This document shows positions 1 through 11,200 of a stretch of DNA of 31,520 bases, piece after piece (positions within the stretch are counted from its first letter, which is position 1; each line of letters begins with the position of its first letter). A program made the position numbers and the translations under genes. The notes under the pieces were generated by a model. It did not search any database, was not told where the DNA came from, and saw only the letters and a program-made list of their open reading frames with translations. Origin of the DNA: Phallusia fumigata (taxonomy: Eukaryota; Chordata; Ascidiacea; Phlebobranchia; Ascidiidae). The DNA is taken from the NCBI GenBank assembly GCA_008931825.1, contig QXVZ01020627.1, positions 1 to 31,520 of the forward strand, written 5' to 3'.

Positions 1-1892
1 TATGTGCTGGTCTTCACATAGATTTTGTTTTTGATATACGGCACAATTTTTGAACTAGAGAGGTGGTGTTCTCCATATTTTCATTCCACATACTCTACCA
101 CCTCAAAATGATGTTCTCCACATATATCATTTCATACACTACATTGGATATATACTCAATACCTGCACTAAATTGGGTCCCTCAATCCCTCGGCATTTTA
201 TAACATGTTTGTTTCTGCTAGCACAAACATATGGGTCCCCACACACATGCAATTTCTGAATAGAAGGGATGTTTTTAGGACGTGATAGGTTTAAGAATCA
301 GTTTTTTACAAATTTAAACAAAAAGTAAAGATTTCACTTTATAATCTAAATCATTTCTTACATCAATTTCAATCTCAATGTCGAAAGCATGAATGGAACC
401 CCACAGTACCATTAACCAATAGTTTGACCAGCAGTGACCTTTGAGTGAGCCGCAGTAAACCACACAAACGACCCTTTCCAACGCGGTTTCAGCAATGCGC
501 TATAAATCTAACAACAACATTGCGCTTTTTGACCAACCAAATATAAGCTTACATGATACTGTACAAGAGAGTGCAACTGTAATTGAGAGCAAAGTTATTG
601 TAACGTATTATCTTTTGCAGCATTATTTAGCAAACGCATCTCAATTAACCTTATGCAATCACGTAAAGCAGTGGTACAGTATTAACAGCTGGGATTCGTC
701 TGTCATAAAAATGATAAGCTGTTTATATTGTTGGGGGTGTTGCATGTAGGATACATACAACTACATAGTAATGATCTATATTGGCCATACGGCAGAGAAA
801 TGGTACGACTAAAAATAAAAACGAACAAATAAATTGCTGTGCCGCACTGTCTTCTACATCGCAAAATAGCAAACGTATTGTGGTGATCACCGCTTAGTTT
901 TAATCAGCGAAACGGCCGCCTTGCCGCACTGAGCAGCCTGTTACCAACCGCTTGTGTTGTAAACTCGTCCATCACTCCCTCGCATCTGGTCATTTAGCAT
1001 TTGGGGTAAAACAGTCAGCGTTTAAAAATGTATTTGCAGCTGTAAGGGTAAATACTTGACCGATCATGCTAAAATTTTAAACCAATGAGAAGCACTCTAC
1101 ATATGTACATTTTAAATTTCAATATATTTGGATTAGTATGTCTGATGTAAACTTCATGGAAACAAAAAACTGAATATTTGGGGTTAAAAAGGTAAAAAAA
1201 TGGGTGAATCCAAACTAAAGCCTAAAAATCATTTAACATACTATGTATTGTATCAACTATTAAAATAGGAAACTTCTAGGTGACCTACTTTGTAAAATAT
1301 TGCGGTTTAAACATTTTTTGTTTTGGGGGCCTGTGCGTGAACCGATGGGTGAATTAGAGTAAAAAGGTGTCAGTGCACAACTTCAGATATGCATCTATCA
1401 TGTGTGAAAATTTGAACAAATTTGAACAACTCCTTCTTGGTCAAAATGTGGGAATAAACTCGCGTTAGACAGAAAAAAAAGGGGATCTATAACTAGTTTT
1501 TGCAGCAAACCATAGTTATTATGTTTTTGTACCGATAACAAAAACTAAAATTAATCAAACTTCCAGTTTAAAATCTGATTAAACAATGCACATTAACATA
1601 ACGATGTAAAGTTTAAAAATACTGTAAAAATCTGAAATCATTACTGCAATCGACACCTCGGTCCAACTAAAATTTATTCAAACAAAGTTATGCATGCAAG
1701 GATACTCAATAAACAGGTAAAAATTGCAAATGTTTTGTGTTTGCAAACATAATCTATAAGCAGTTAATAAATATCATATCTGGCAAGTGGCAATCATAAA
1801 AGAAAAAATGTAACAAATTTTTCACAACACAGCAGCAAAAGCTTAAAACTAATTCAGAATTACTATTGGTGTAAACTGGTATGGGGGGTTAC
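1..1892. other. AT-rich non-coding stretch, no firm gene
   Basis: No convincing gene is visible here. A plus-strand reading frame of 84 codons at 495-749 has no family likeness or splice context and is probably chance. On the minus strand 945-985 could be a 41-base internal exon: it follows a CCAG acceptor, ends before GTAACA, begins in the phase left by the exon at 1893-2002, and would read MRGSDGRVYNTSG. That reading is speculative (about 0.2). Confidence 0.5.
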
Positions 1893-2002
1893 CTTGTATA
1901 CAGGAGTAAGCTCAAGTGATCCTGGGCGCATTTTTGCCAAAATCTTGTCTTTTCCTTGTTGGAAATCTTCTCCATTTAGCTGAAAAGCTGGGCGACTTGA
2001 TC
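1893..2002 (-). CDS. Exon c of the unrecognised Ser/Pro-rich gene
   Basis: 110 bases between ATTTTGTCCAG and TACAAG/GTAACC, encoding SSRPAFQLNGEDFQQGKD then KILAKMRPGSLELTPVYK. This is the most conserved-looking part of the protein, with charged helical character. Confidence 0.6.
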
Positions 2003-4323
2003 CTGGACAAAATGTTTAGCTGATAAAAACCAATTCATTTTATTAGTTTAGAAATTTATCCAAATGTAAAAGTTATACAGTGAAGATAAATGCACGTTAG
2101 ATGGAGATTTGCTGANAATTTAATGGAAGTCAATTGTCAGCCATTATTGCACAGTAATATCAACCAAATGTATTAACTACCCACATATGTTAGTAAATGT
2201 TGTACATGAATAAAATTGGTTGCATACCTGTCACTATAGGCATCGATTTTTTAGCAAATATTTTTTCGTGTGGGGGTGGCAGCATAGACTTTTTGTAATG
2301 ACCGCCACCCCTGCCTCCCCGGGAATCGACGCCTATGCCTGTCACACACAACCAAACCATTCCCATTTACAGGTAAATAATTACACCAGTTAAGCACGTA
2401 ATGCATACATCGGCATTGTATGACCCCTGGGTTACAAACAGTCTTTTTGGGAACCCGTTTTAGGCTAATTTAGAATTACAAAATTTTAATGTAATAAATG
2501 ACATTTTTCATCAGGCAACTTCACATTTTCATAGCTTGGCCATAACATAAGCGCTTATCAGTTTGTCAAGACAATGCTAGTTACTGCTTTTTATGAAGAA
2601 ATACCATAAATATAGTGCAGAATTGACTTGAAACTTTTGGCCCCCATCACAATTAATCCACACTCATTTGCATCTATACTAATCAGCTTTGTATTCATAG
2701 ATATGAACAATAATCGTGTACAATGATGTTCACAAGTCAGTTTATAGAGAATTGCCAGATCCAGTTTGAAATGAATATGTACATGAACTGAATATGAACA
2801 GACAATTAAATTATAGTGAATGACCACAAAGAAATAATGAAAGTGTGTGAACACCAAAATGTGACACACAATATTTTGTTCACTGGGACATTGTATACCT
2901 TTTTCAGGGGAAGTAGTAGGTGAATTTCTCCAGTTAGAAGGCGTGCTAGAGCTGGATGGTTGGTTGAAAATTGTTGTTGGTTGCTCATTGTCACGTAGAG
3001 CGGGGGGTCTGGGCTCATCTTTGTTCTCTTTAAAAAAAATTTGCGAGGTACAGGTTTCATACATCAATATGAAATGGAACAAAACCATATTAAAAGTGAG
3101 AAGTTGGTGGAGATATATAATGAAAAATTTAAGTAAAAAACAGATATTTGTTTAGTCACATAACATTTAAAAACTGAAAATGTTAGTGTATAAAAACCAA
3201 CATTATTCCCAAAAATTTCATGTGTATATCATGGGGTGCCAACTTGTTAGGATCAACAAGGAATTTTTTTAACGGTTGACAGGTTGGTAACAAAGTCAAA
3301 AATACAGTAAGAAATGGGCGACACTTATGTAATAATTTTCTGTTACTGCTTTTTTTTAGTTGTGCAATTCAGCCCTAAAACTAATAGTTAGCCAATTGCC
3401 AAAGGGCAGCAAAGTATATTATGTGACTGACCAGTTTTTACACTTTTAGGAAAAATGATTCAAAGTGCTTGTGCAAAAAAGCTGTTGTTAGAAATCTAGT
3501 AAAGCCATCACTAAATTAGACATGATCGATCAGTTGAGACCCGACCATCCACCAGTCAATCCTGATTGACATGTTGGACACACCTTATGAACCAGATTGG
3601 AAAGTTTAATTTTTGCGCGAAGGATTTATTTTCAAAAAATTTTTTTGCGCAGATTTACACCCGAAAAAAATTTTTTGTGTGGATTTGTGCGGACAACTTT
3701 TGGAACAGCGCTGATTACTAACGCTTTGTCCTGAAAGCTACTGCAGAAAACAGAATAAACTGGCAGTGGCAATGCACTTATTCGATGCAACTCGATGTTA
3801 GTCATGCTTCAATACACACAAAATTGTAAGAAATAGAACAGTGTTCCGCAACCATTTTCACTCATGGCACACTTTCGAACTTTCAATATTCGGTGATACA
3901 CTCCTAACCTGCGTTTTGCACCAGGTAAGCCTTTCGAACATTATAATTTTTTCATTTTTTGAATCGAATAAAATATTTAAGGCATGAAAGCACCAATGCG
4001 GATTTGTACTAAAATCACTGAAAGTGCACGGATTGTAAGGTCAAAATATTTCCAGTCTGGCTTATGCATACATTCATGTGCCAATAAGCTTGGCATTCCA
4101 CATACGAAATTCCTGCCAATATCTGTTACTGTGTTAATGCTTTGACATCGTTTTACAGATGTAAATTAAAATAATAGCAATACCTTTTTTGAAATTAAAT
4201 AGTCCCAAAACAGACTGAAGTATAGTTGATCTGGTTAAAGAACTTTCCTCCTTGAGAGGTTCAAAAAATGTCAGTGTGTCGTTTGTTACATCGGTGTTTG
4301 GCATTTTATTCACTTGCCAATAC
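1893..4323 (-). CDS. Unrecognised Ser/Pro-rich protein, three linked internal exons
   Basis: Three minus-strand exons (4323-4184, 3027-2899, 2002-1893) join in one frame through good GT-AG sites: phase 1 at the first junction (AAAAAAG/GTATTG to TTTAAAG/AG), phase 1 at the second (GAAAAAG/GTATAC to TTGTCCAG/GA), and phase 0 out (TACAAG/GTAACC). The 126 or so residues begin YWQVNKMPNTD, continue through STILQSVLGLFNFKKENKDE, then a Ser/Thr/Pro/Asn-rich linker (IFNQPSSSSTPSNWRNSPTT), and end in a more ordered segment (FQLNGEDFQQGKDKILAKMR, then PGSLELTPVYK). The matching phases make a real gene likely, but I do not recognise the family. The upstream exon must end in phase 2 and was not resolved; the membrane-anchor frame at 4569-4937 is a candidate. 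The gene continues below 1893. Confidence 0.6.
2235..2337. mobile_element. 103-bp TIR mini-element (MITE) with 8-bp target duplication
   Basis: The ends are inverted repeats: the left end reads TATAGGCATCGATT and the right end, in reverse complement, CATAGGCGTCGATT (12 of 14 match). The element is flanked on both sides by CCTGTCAC (2227-2234 and 2338-2345), an exact 8-bp duplication. That duplication length fits hAT-like elements. It sits in the intron between exons b and c of the Ser/Pro-rich gene and has no coding capacity. Confidence 0.7.
2899..3027 (-). CDS. Exon b of the unrecognised Ser/Pro-rich gene
   Basis: 129 bases after a T-rich acceptor (TTTTTTTTAAAG) and before GAAAAAG/GTATAC. 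The codon split with exon a restores Glu, giving ENKDEPRPPALRDNEQPTT followed by a Ser/Pro-rich linker. A second open frame across the same bases is a shadow. Confidence 0.6.
3609..3692. repeat. Three degenerate 30-bp tandem units
   Basis: Units starting at 3609, 3639 and 3670 share the core ATTTTTTGCGCGGATTT. The third has GTGT in place of GCGC, as expected from CpG decay. The block is followed by GGAACAGCGCTG at 3702-3713. In reverse complement that gives CAGCGCTGTTCC, which resembles a hAT terminus, so these may be subterminal repeats of a decayed element. No matching other end was found. Confidence 0.45.
3839..3990 (+). mobile_element. hAT-type left end, truncated
   Basis: It starts CAGTGTTCCGCAACC, followed by CATTTTCACTCATGGCACAC. 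This is the classic layout of hAT (Charlie-like) termini (CAGTGTTTCTCAACC plus a GGCACAC stretch). No matching right terminus lies within the next kilobase, so the element is a fragment and its right limit here is approximate. Confidence 0.45.
4184..4323 (-). CDS. Exon a of the unrecognised Ser/Pro-rich gene
   Basis: 140 bases between a GCTGCCAAACAG acceptor and an AAAAAAG/GTATTG donor. It encodes GYWQVNKMPNTDVTND... to ...LGLFNFKK and leaves one base for the next codon. Confidence 0.6.
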
Positions 4324-4568
4324 CTGTTTGGCAGCCAAAAGCACAAGACTAGATCATGTTTGTAAAATCACTGACATTAAAAAAGTTTGCAGCTTCTCCG
4401 AACAGGTAAAGCCAAAAGGAGGTTTATCCTGTCAGCTGAAAAATCAACAGTGTTTCCTATTAATACATTGACATTCTGCAACACCACGCAAACACAATAA
4501 TACGTTCCTATTTTTTTGCTCAAACACGAGGGGGTTCCCCACAAATTCTATTGGCTGCTTAGCGGCAC

Positions 4569-4937
4569 CTAGCGAACAAAAGTTTTTTGCATCGGGATAC
4601 ATAAAACCGTCGACTTGCTTATGCCATGTGCAATTAATCGGTGAAATTCTTGTGATTTTATTTGTTTTGCTGCTGTTCCCATAAAAGGTTGGCGTAAATC
4701 GTAAAACAACAATTGTTTTGGGAACCAAATAAACGACAAATGCATTTTTACACTGCACGTCGTCATCACAGTGATCAATGTCAATAAAATACGAATAGCT
4801 AGAAATGTAATACCTAACAAAAACAACGCTAACACCAACACGTACTTTGTACCCAAAAAGTTTTGACAAACAGATACTGCTTTAGAAATGAAGCGATAAA
4901 ACCTGAATCTTGCGGTGAGACTGGACAATGTTAGCAT
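4569..4937 (-). CDS. Short reading frame with membrane anchor, possible 5' exon of the downstream gene
   Basis: An ATG at 4937-4935 opens a 122-codon frame starting MLTLSSLTARFRFYRF. A strongly hydrophobic stretch at residues 32-57 (YVLVLALFLLGITFLAIRIL) looks like a signal anchor or transmembrane helix, with basic residues on its N-side. The ATG lies 57 bases after the stop of the large upstream gene, and CCCGCAG sits 9 bases before the ATG, a position suited to a trans-splice acceptor. An overlapping frame (4444-4869) is open for 141 codons and is equally Cys- and aromatic-rich, so the true frame after the anchor is uncertain. The first part probably splices to 4323, but no phase-2 donor stands out. 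Confidence 0.35.
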   Translation of the reverse strand: MLTLSSLTARFRFYRFISKAVSVCQNFLGTKYVLVLALFLLGITFLAIRILLTLITVMTTCSVKMHLSFIWFPKQLLFYDLRQPFMGTAAKQIKSQEFHRLIAHGISKSTVLCIPMQKTFVR

Positions 4938-4993
4938 GATCAAAACTGCGGGTTTAAAGTACCAAATTATCTTGCTGTTTATGCACGGATATA

Positions 4994-5230
4994 TTAAACA
5001 TACGCTTTCACGGTCACTGCACTTTTTGCACGGTTCATTCGGTTCCGACTGGACATTTTTTCGCGGAAGTTTTGTTCGGCAGTACGCCTGTCGCTAGGTC
5101 GCGCTAGACGGGACCAGAACTCGATGTCAATCCGCTTGGGGAGAAGTTTCTCTTTGGGATTTGGTTTCGCCGAAGTTCTCGTGTCTTCGCCACCTTTCCT
5201 CGCCAACACCTCGTGCGCCATACAGTTTGC
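4994..5230 (-). CDS. Helical-repeat gene exon 11 (last, with stop)
   Basis: Acceptor GTGATTCTCCAG; 78 codons then TAA at 4996-4994. It begins ANCMAHEVLARKGGED, completing the W..CM element of the MTBD-like module, and ends in a basic tail (FWSRLARPSDRRTAEQNF, RNRMNRAKSAVTVKAYV). The second coil that follows the tip in true dyneins is absent. A truncated copy is at 6793-6951. Confidence 0.75.
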   Translation of the reverse strand, partial: ANCMAHEVLARKGGEDTRTSAKPNPKEKLLPKRIDIEFWSRLARPSDRRTAEQNFREKMSSRNRMNRAKSAVTVKAYV

Positions 5231-8200
5231 CTGGAGAATCACATTTGTTGAAATTTTGTTATTCCTTGGTTTAGAAAACGCTTGTTCACTCCCAGTCAGG
5301 TTTCAAGGTTATATTTTACTCCACTCCAGCACAGTTATCCTAAAAGTGTAGCTGGATTCCAGATATTTTCGGCTCAGTCTTTGAAAAAGCTACGCGGATG
5401 TCATTTTCAGAAACTAATCGAAATCGTCATTATAATTTTCGTGTTTCTTAACGCGAATGATTTTCATCCCTTAAGATTCAAGCTTCCTGATATTTACACC
5501 CAAGGTTCTACTTTACTTTATGTTTCTCGTAAAACTGTTGCAGGATTCTAAATATTTTTGGCACTGATCATATTTTAGAGCAGGTCGAAACTCATGCTTC
5601 CTTATATTTACCCCCAGGGGATGTTAAATTCACCCTTTGGGGGTAAATTTGCCCCCAGTTGACAAGCTTTGCTCAAACCCATAACATACCCAGCAGTAAA
5701 ACGTGCAGGCCCCTCTGTTGATCTTCTGTATCCGATCGTAAGTGACATCTCTCAACACGAATACAACCCGACGTGCTGTGGAGAGAGGAACTGAGGATGG
5801 GTCACACAGCGCCACCCTGCGGGTAACCGACAGTCGACCGAGTTTCCCCATGAGGGCGTGAAGAGCAGTCCAGTCCTGCACACAAAATTTGTCATTATTT
5901 TTTTCTGGAGGGCAAAATAAAAAAATAGATCATGTAAAGTCAGCCATCTAGTGGCAAGCATGTTGCTATAAACAATCTTGAAAAATAATCACAATGCACA
6001 ACACGAGCGTTAAAAACACATCTGAAATGTTTAAAGAAGCATTATGATGTTGTTGTAACTTTGGTTCAATTTTGTGTTTTCAATTTTGTATTCTGCTCAA
6101 TCTCATCTTTTAGACTTGGGCGATTCCTGGCAAAAATACTTACGCAACAAAGATGAAATCATAAGTAAAACTAACATTGATTTTTCTTTCGTTTTCACCC
6201 AACAACAGAAACGTGGCCAATATTGACGCTTTTACGTCATCTGGTGGTGATTGGAAGCTGTGTATTTCGGACACTAGCTGTCGCGACATCGCTAATATGG
6301 CGGATCTGTATTTTCGCAAATCGCTGAGTTGTTTGATGAGGGCTCGGGCTTTTTCCACGTCATCACGAAACGCGTCACTTCCGTTTTTCGGCAGATGATC
6401 TTCTGATTCGTTGTCAATCTGCGGAAGTTTACGAAGTAATTTGATGTTTAATAAGATGTGGGCGTTTGCATAAGCTTTTTTGACATTTTGTAACTTTTTG
6501 ACCAACTTTTATCTACATTAGATTACATGCAGAGCAACACCTCTGAGACTGAGAGACAATTCAACTTTGTCTAACTTCGCTAAGGTTTCATTCAGCTCAA
6601 CAACACACAATTGAAACCGTGTAAATGTTGTCACGTTCTAATTTACTCAATTTTGTCAATTTTGCTAAGTGCGCAAAAAAATTTGTGATTCCTGAAATGT
6701 CGAAGGTTTCTTCTTGTTATTTTTAGTTGCTTCATGCGCGGAATCAAATACAAAAAATTTTAACTACAAACTGAACCTGATAGAGAAGGTGNTTGTTCGG
6801 CAGTACGCCTGTCGCTAGGTCGCGCTAGACGGGACCAGAACTCGATGTCAATCCGCTTGGGGAGAAGTTTCTCTTTGGGATTTGGTTTCGCCGAAGTTCT
6901 CGTGTCTTCGCCACCTTTTCTCGCCAACACCTCGTGCGCCATACAGTTTGCCTGGAGAATCACATTTGTTGAAATTTTGTTATTCCCTGGTTTAGAAAAC
7001 GCTTGTTCTCTCCCAGTCAGGTTTCAAGGTTTTATTTTACTCCACTCCAGCACAGTTATCCTAAAAGTGTTGCAGGATTCCAGATATTTTCGGCTCAGTC
7101 TTTGAAAAAGCTACGCGGATGTGATTTCAGAAACTAATCGAGATCGTCATTACAATTTTCGTGTTTACTAACGCGAATGATTTTCATCCCTTAAGATAAT
7201 ATTACAACTCAAGCTTCCTGATATTTACACCCAAGGCTCTACTTTACTTTATGTTTCTCGTAAAACTGTTGCGGGATTCTAAATATTCTTGGCACTGATC
7301 ATATTTTAGAGCAGGTCGAAACTCATGCTTCCTTATATTTACCCCCAGGGGATGTTAAATTCACCCTTTGGGGGTAAATTTGCCCCCAGTTGACAAGCTT
7401 TGCTCAAACCCATAACATACCCAGCAGTAAAACGTGCAGGCCCCTCTGTTGATCTTCTGTATCCGATCGTAAGTGACATCTCTCAACACGAATACAACCC
7501 GACGTGCTGTGGAGAGAGGAACTGAGGATGGGTCACACAGCGCCACCCTGCGGGTAACCGACAGTCGACCGAGTTTCCCCATGAGGGCGTGAAGAGCAGT
7601 CCAGTCCTGCACACAAAATTTGTCATTATTTTTTTCTGGAGGGCAAAATAAAAAAATAGATCATGTAAAGTCAGCCATCTAGTGGCAAGCATGTTGCTAT
7701 AAACAATCTTGAAAAATAATCACAATGCACAACACGAGCGTTAAAAACACATCTGAAATGTTTAAAGAAGCATTATGATGTTGTTGTAACTTTGGTTCAA
7801 TTTTGTGTTTTCAATTTTGTATTCTGCTCAATCTCATCTTTTAGACTTGGGCGATTCCTGGCAAAAATACTTACGCAACAAAGATGAAATCATAAGTAAA
7901 ACTAACATTGATTTTTCTTTCGTTTTCACCCAACAACAGAAACGTGGCCAATATTGACGCTTTTACGTCATCTGGTGGTGATTGGAAGCTGTGTATTTCG
8001 GACACTAGCTGTCGCGACATCGCTAATATGGCGGATCTGTATTTTCGCAAATCGCTGAGTTGTTTGATGAGGGCTCGGGCTTTTTCCACGTCATCACGAA
8101 ACGCGTCACTTCCGTTTTTCGGCAGATGATCTTCTGATTCGTTGTCAATCTGCGGAAGTTTACGAAGTAATTTGATGTTTAATAAGATGTGGGCGTTTGC

Positions 8201-11200
8201 ATAAGCTTTTTTGACATTTTGTAACTTTTTGACCAACTTTTATCTACATTAGATTACATGCAGAGCAACACCTCTGAGACTGAGAGACAATTCAACTTTG
8301 CCCAACTTCGCTAAGGTTTCATTCAGCTCAACAACACACAACTGAAACCGTGTAAATGTTGTCACGTTCTAATTTACTCAATTTTGTCAATTTTGCTAAG
8401 TGCGCAAAAACATTTGTGATTCCTGAAATGTCGAACATAACTACAAACTGAACCTGATAGAGAAGGTGTTCAAGGGTTTCGACGTTTCTCTGCTTCAGCG
8501 CTGTCTTCAAGTTATCGACATATTGTTCGGCTGTTCGCTTTCTTAACATCTCCTGTGCCGTGTTAAGTAGCAACTTCTCATCTTTGCTGAGATCTCCATC
8601 CCCGTAATAACGTTGAAACTCGCAAAGAGCTTGCCAGAGATCCGCTCTGAGAAAACCAAAAGTGAATGCAATCGATCAGATGTACCAACTGGTAATAAAG
8701 TAAAAAGCCGTGAAATTTGAAATGGCCAAACTGCTTTGAATACCTTTATATCTGTGTAACAAGCATACCACCGCTACTGTAGGCTATAACTTTATACTCA
8801 CAGCTCACAAACGAAAATTCCCTACATGCAAGTTAACAAAATCGTTAAAACTCACCGGTCACCTCTATTTATTGCTTCCTTCAGTTTCCCAACCAAACCC
8901 AACTTCAATTTTTCCCACAGAACATTGCTTTCCGTCTCAAGTTGTCGTTTAGTTTCAAGCAACTCAACCCGCTGCAAACTTTTTTCAGCTTTCCGAAGTA
9001 GCGTAATATTCTTCGAATCCTGTACGCCCCAGGCCTGTCTTGTTCTCGACACTCGAGAGGCTGGCCGTATAGTCGCTGCACTGTGCGGTCGGGGATTGTT
9101 TGTCGCCTTTCTCCGTCCTCTCGCTTCAACCTTGGCTGTTTCAAACCGCACAGTTTTGGTGATTTTCCGATCCGACCCGTTCAGAGCGATGATGTTTTGC
9201 GATTGCGATTGTCTCAGTGCAGATTTTTGGGTTTCCCATGCATTTGTGGATCTTAAAATGCTCGGGCCTAAAGATTTCGTTCTTTCCGGTCGCGCGGTCT
9301 TTGGTCTGGGAGTTTGCTTCGTGTCGACGAACGAACGTTCCTGACGCGCGCTTTGCGATTTTCTGAATCCCAAACTTCGTCTCTCCTTTCTGCCGCTCCT
9401 CCGAATCAAATTCGACGTTTTTTCGTCCACGACAACTTTCTCATCCCGCGTCCTCTTCTCCGCCTCGTTGAGAAGCGACTCCTCATCTCGATCCGGAAGA
9501 CAAACCATCCTGAATGCGTTGACAGCTTCCCGCAGAGGTTGAGAGTTCGTCTCCTCTGTCAGCAAAGCTTTCTTCAGCTGGTGACGAGCAGCAGCAATCT
9601 GCTTCAGTTTCAGGTCTCCGTCCTCGTTCCTCTGTCTCTCATGCAGCAACGCCAAGGCTTCCCTCGCATCGGCAAGTGAGCGCAGAAACGCGTCGTGCTG
9701 TAAACCCGGCAGGTAGTCAAGTACTTCAATGGATGACTCGACTTCGGTAATCGCTGCAGCAAGTTCGTCGAATGAATCAAGAGCCACGGCTGAAAGAAGT
9801 TTCACTTTTAGTTTTTTTGCCAAATTTCTCTGTTCATCAACATTAGCAAGAGCTTTCCTCCCCTCCTCGAGCGCCTCCGGATCAACGCGGCTTTCCTCTG
9901 TAACAAGGTGCGTAATTTTAGTGATCAGCTTATAAGCGGAGTCAACGTCTTTCCGCTTGGCAATGTTCTCTGTTTCTTCCACCAAGCACTCCCCGAGACT
10001 CTTTGGCAGGAAAGCGCGATTGACCTTTGACCCGGGCGTAGGAAAATCCCCTATTCCGATAAAGTTTTCGTCCAAGTTGATGGAAATCACTTGAGCAGCA
10101 ATCTCGACGCTTTTGTGTCGCAAACGAATCATTTCGTTCGACTCTGCACTGCGTTCATCCACGAACTCGCGCGCCCTCTTGAGGTCAGTATCACCGGCTA
10201 GAACCTGACACGAGTTAGCGCGCGCGATCGCTTCCCTTATGCTTCTGATGTTTTTGCTTTCCAAAGCCAGCGCGAGGCCTTGCTTGGCGTCCTCGGTTCG
10301 TAGTTTACGAAATTTAATGTCGCTAAGTTCCCTCTGTGCGCGCAATACAAGTGGGTGGACGGGTGATATGTAGAGTTCCCGTGAAAGCGACAAACTTAAC
10401 TCGATTCCGCTTTCGAGTCCTTTAGATATCGCGCTTCGAATTTCATCCAGACACAAACGCTTGTCATTTCGGATTTTTCCCAATTTCTCTTCAATCTCGA
10501 CGACCGCGGGGTCATGGTTTGGCAAACTTGTGTCTTTTAAAGCTTTAACAAGTTCAGCTTCGTTGTTAGCGAGTAGCGCCCTGTGCAAATCGTAACGAGC
10601 CGAGTTTTCTTTGCTTTCCGACTCAAGTCTGGAGATTCGTATTTCAGCTAACCGAACCCCGGCCGACTTCTTGAGGTTTTCGAACATTTGCTGCGGAAAC
10701 ATAAAACCTAAAGACGAGTGGATTTCATCCAAATATTGTTTCTGCTGATTGGGGATTTCAACATTCTTGCCGACCAACTCTGGTAAACCTATCAGGGCGT
10801 TTAAACCTTCCTGTAAGTTCGCTGCAACTTTCTCAACCTCATTACCTGACTTCACGTCGTCCTGAGTGCTTAGAAACAATTTCAGTGTTTTTTCTGCACG
10901 TATCATGTTGATGTAACGGTTGCAAACCTCGACAGCCAACTCAGCCTCTTGTACGATTGCGTAACTCCCATCAACATCACCGGGGATGGATTCAGTGCTA
11001 GCGCCCTCTAGCTGCAACACTTTTTTAAGGCTTTGAAGTCTAGCGTTGTTGAGACTTCGTATGGAGGCTCGTGAAACCTCAGCAGTCTTGGAAAGTTTCT
11101 CAGTTGCATCTGCGAGTGTCTGGCGCACTTCGTCAAGCATCGGGGATCTGTCAAAGTTTGCTTTCGAATCATCGCGCAAACATCCCAAACTTTCGGGGGA

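Larger units (their letters stand above)
3028..4183. other. Intron between exons a and b, holding transposon remains
   Basis: No coding signal is seen. It holds a T-rich/GCGC repeat block at 3609-3692, which ends near GGAACAGCGCTG at 3702-3713, and a hAT-type end at 3839. Confidence 0.5.
5072..8468. repeat. 1.7-kb direct repeat flanking contig join at 6792
   Basis: 5072-6791 is repeated at 6793-8468. Coding parts are identical; introns differ by single bases, a net 10-bp insertion near 7197 and about 55 bp extra at 6705-6762 of the first copy. The first copy ends at the n and the second starts right after it, the signature of two overlapping contig ends from different haplotypes. Confidence 0.85.

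Noticed and set aside
495-749. 84-codon plus-strand open frame
   Set aside because: No splice context, no recognisable domain, and composition like the surrounding AT-rich sequence.
7483-7692. Alternative frame over exon 10 (MLATRWLTLHDLFFYF start)
   Set aside because: It runs through the acceptor and intron; the frame reading DWTALHALMG fits the splice phases and the dynein-tip pattern.
8826-9344. 172-codon plus-strand frame opposite the 2.7-kb exon
   Set aside because: Antisense shadow of a long, GC-richer coding exon; the minus strand has the splice sites and continuous protein.
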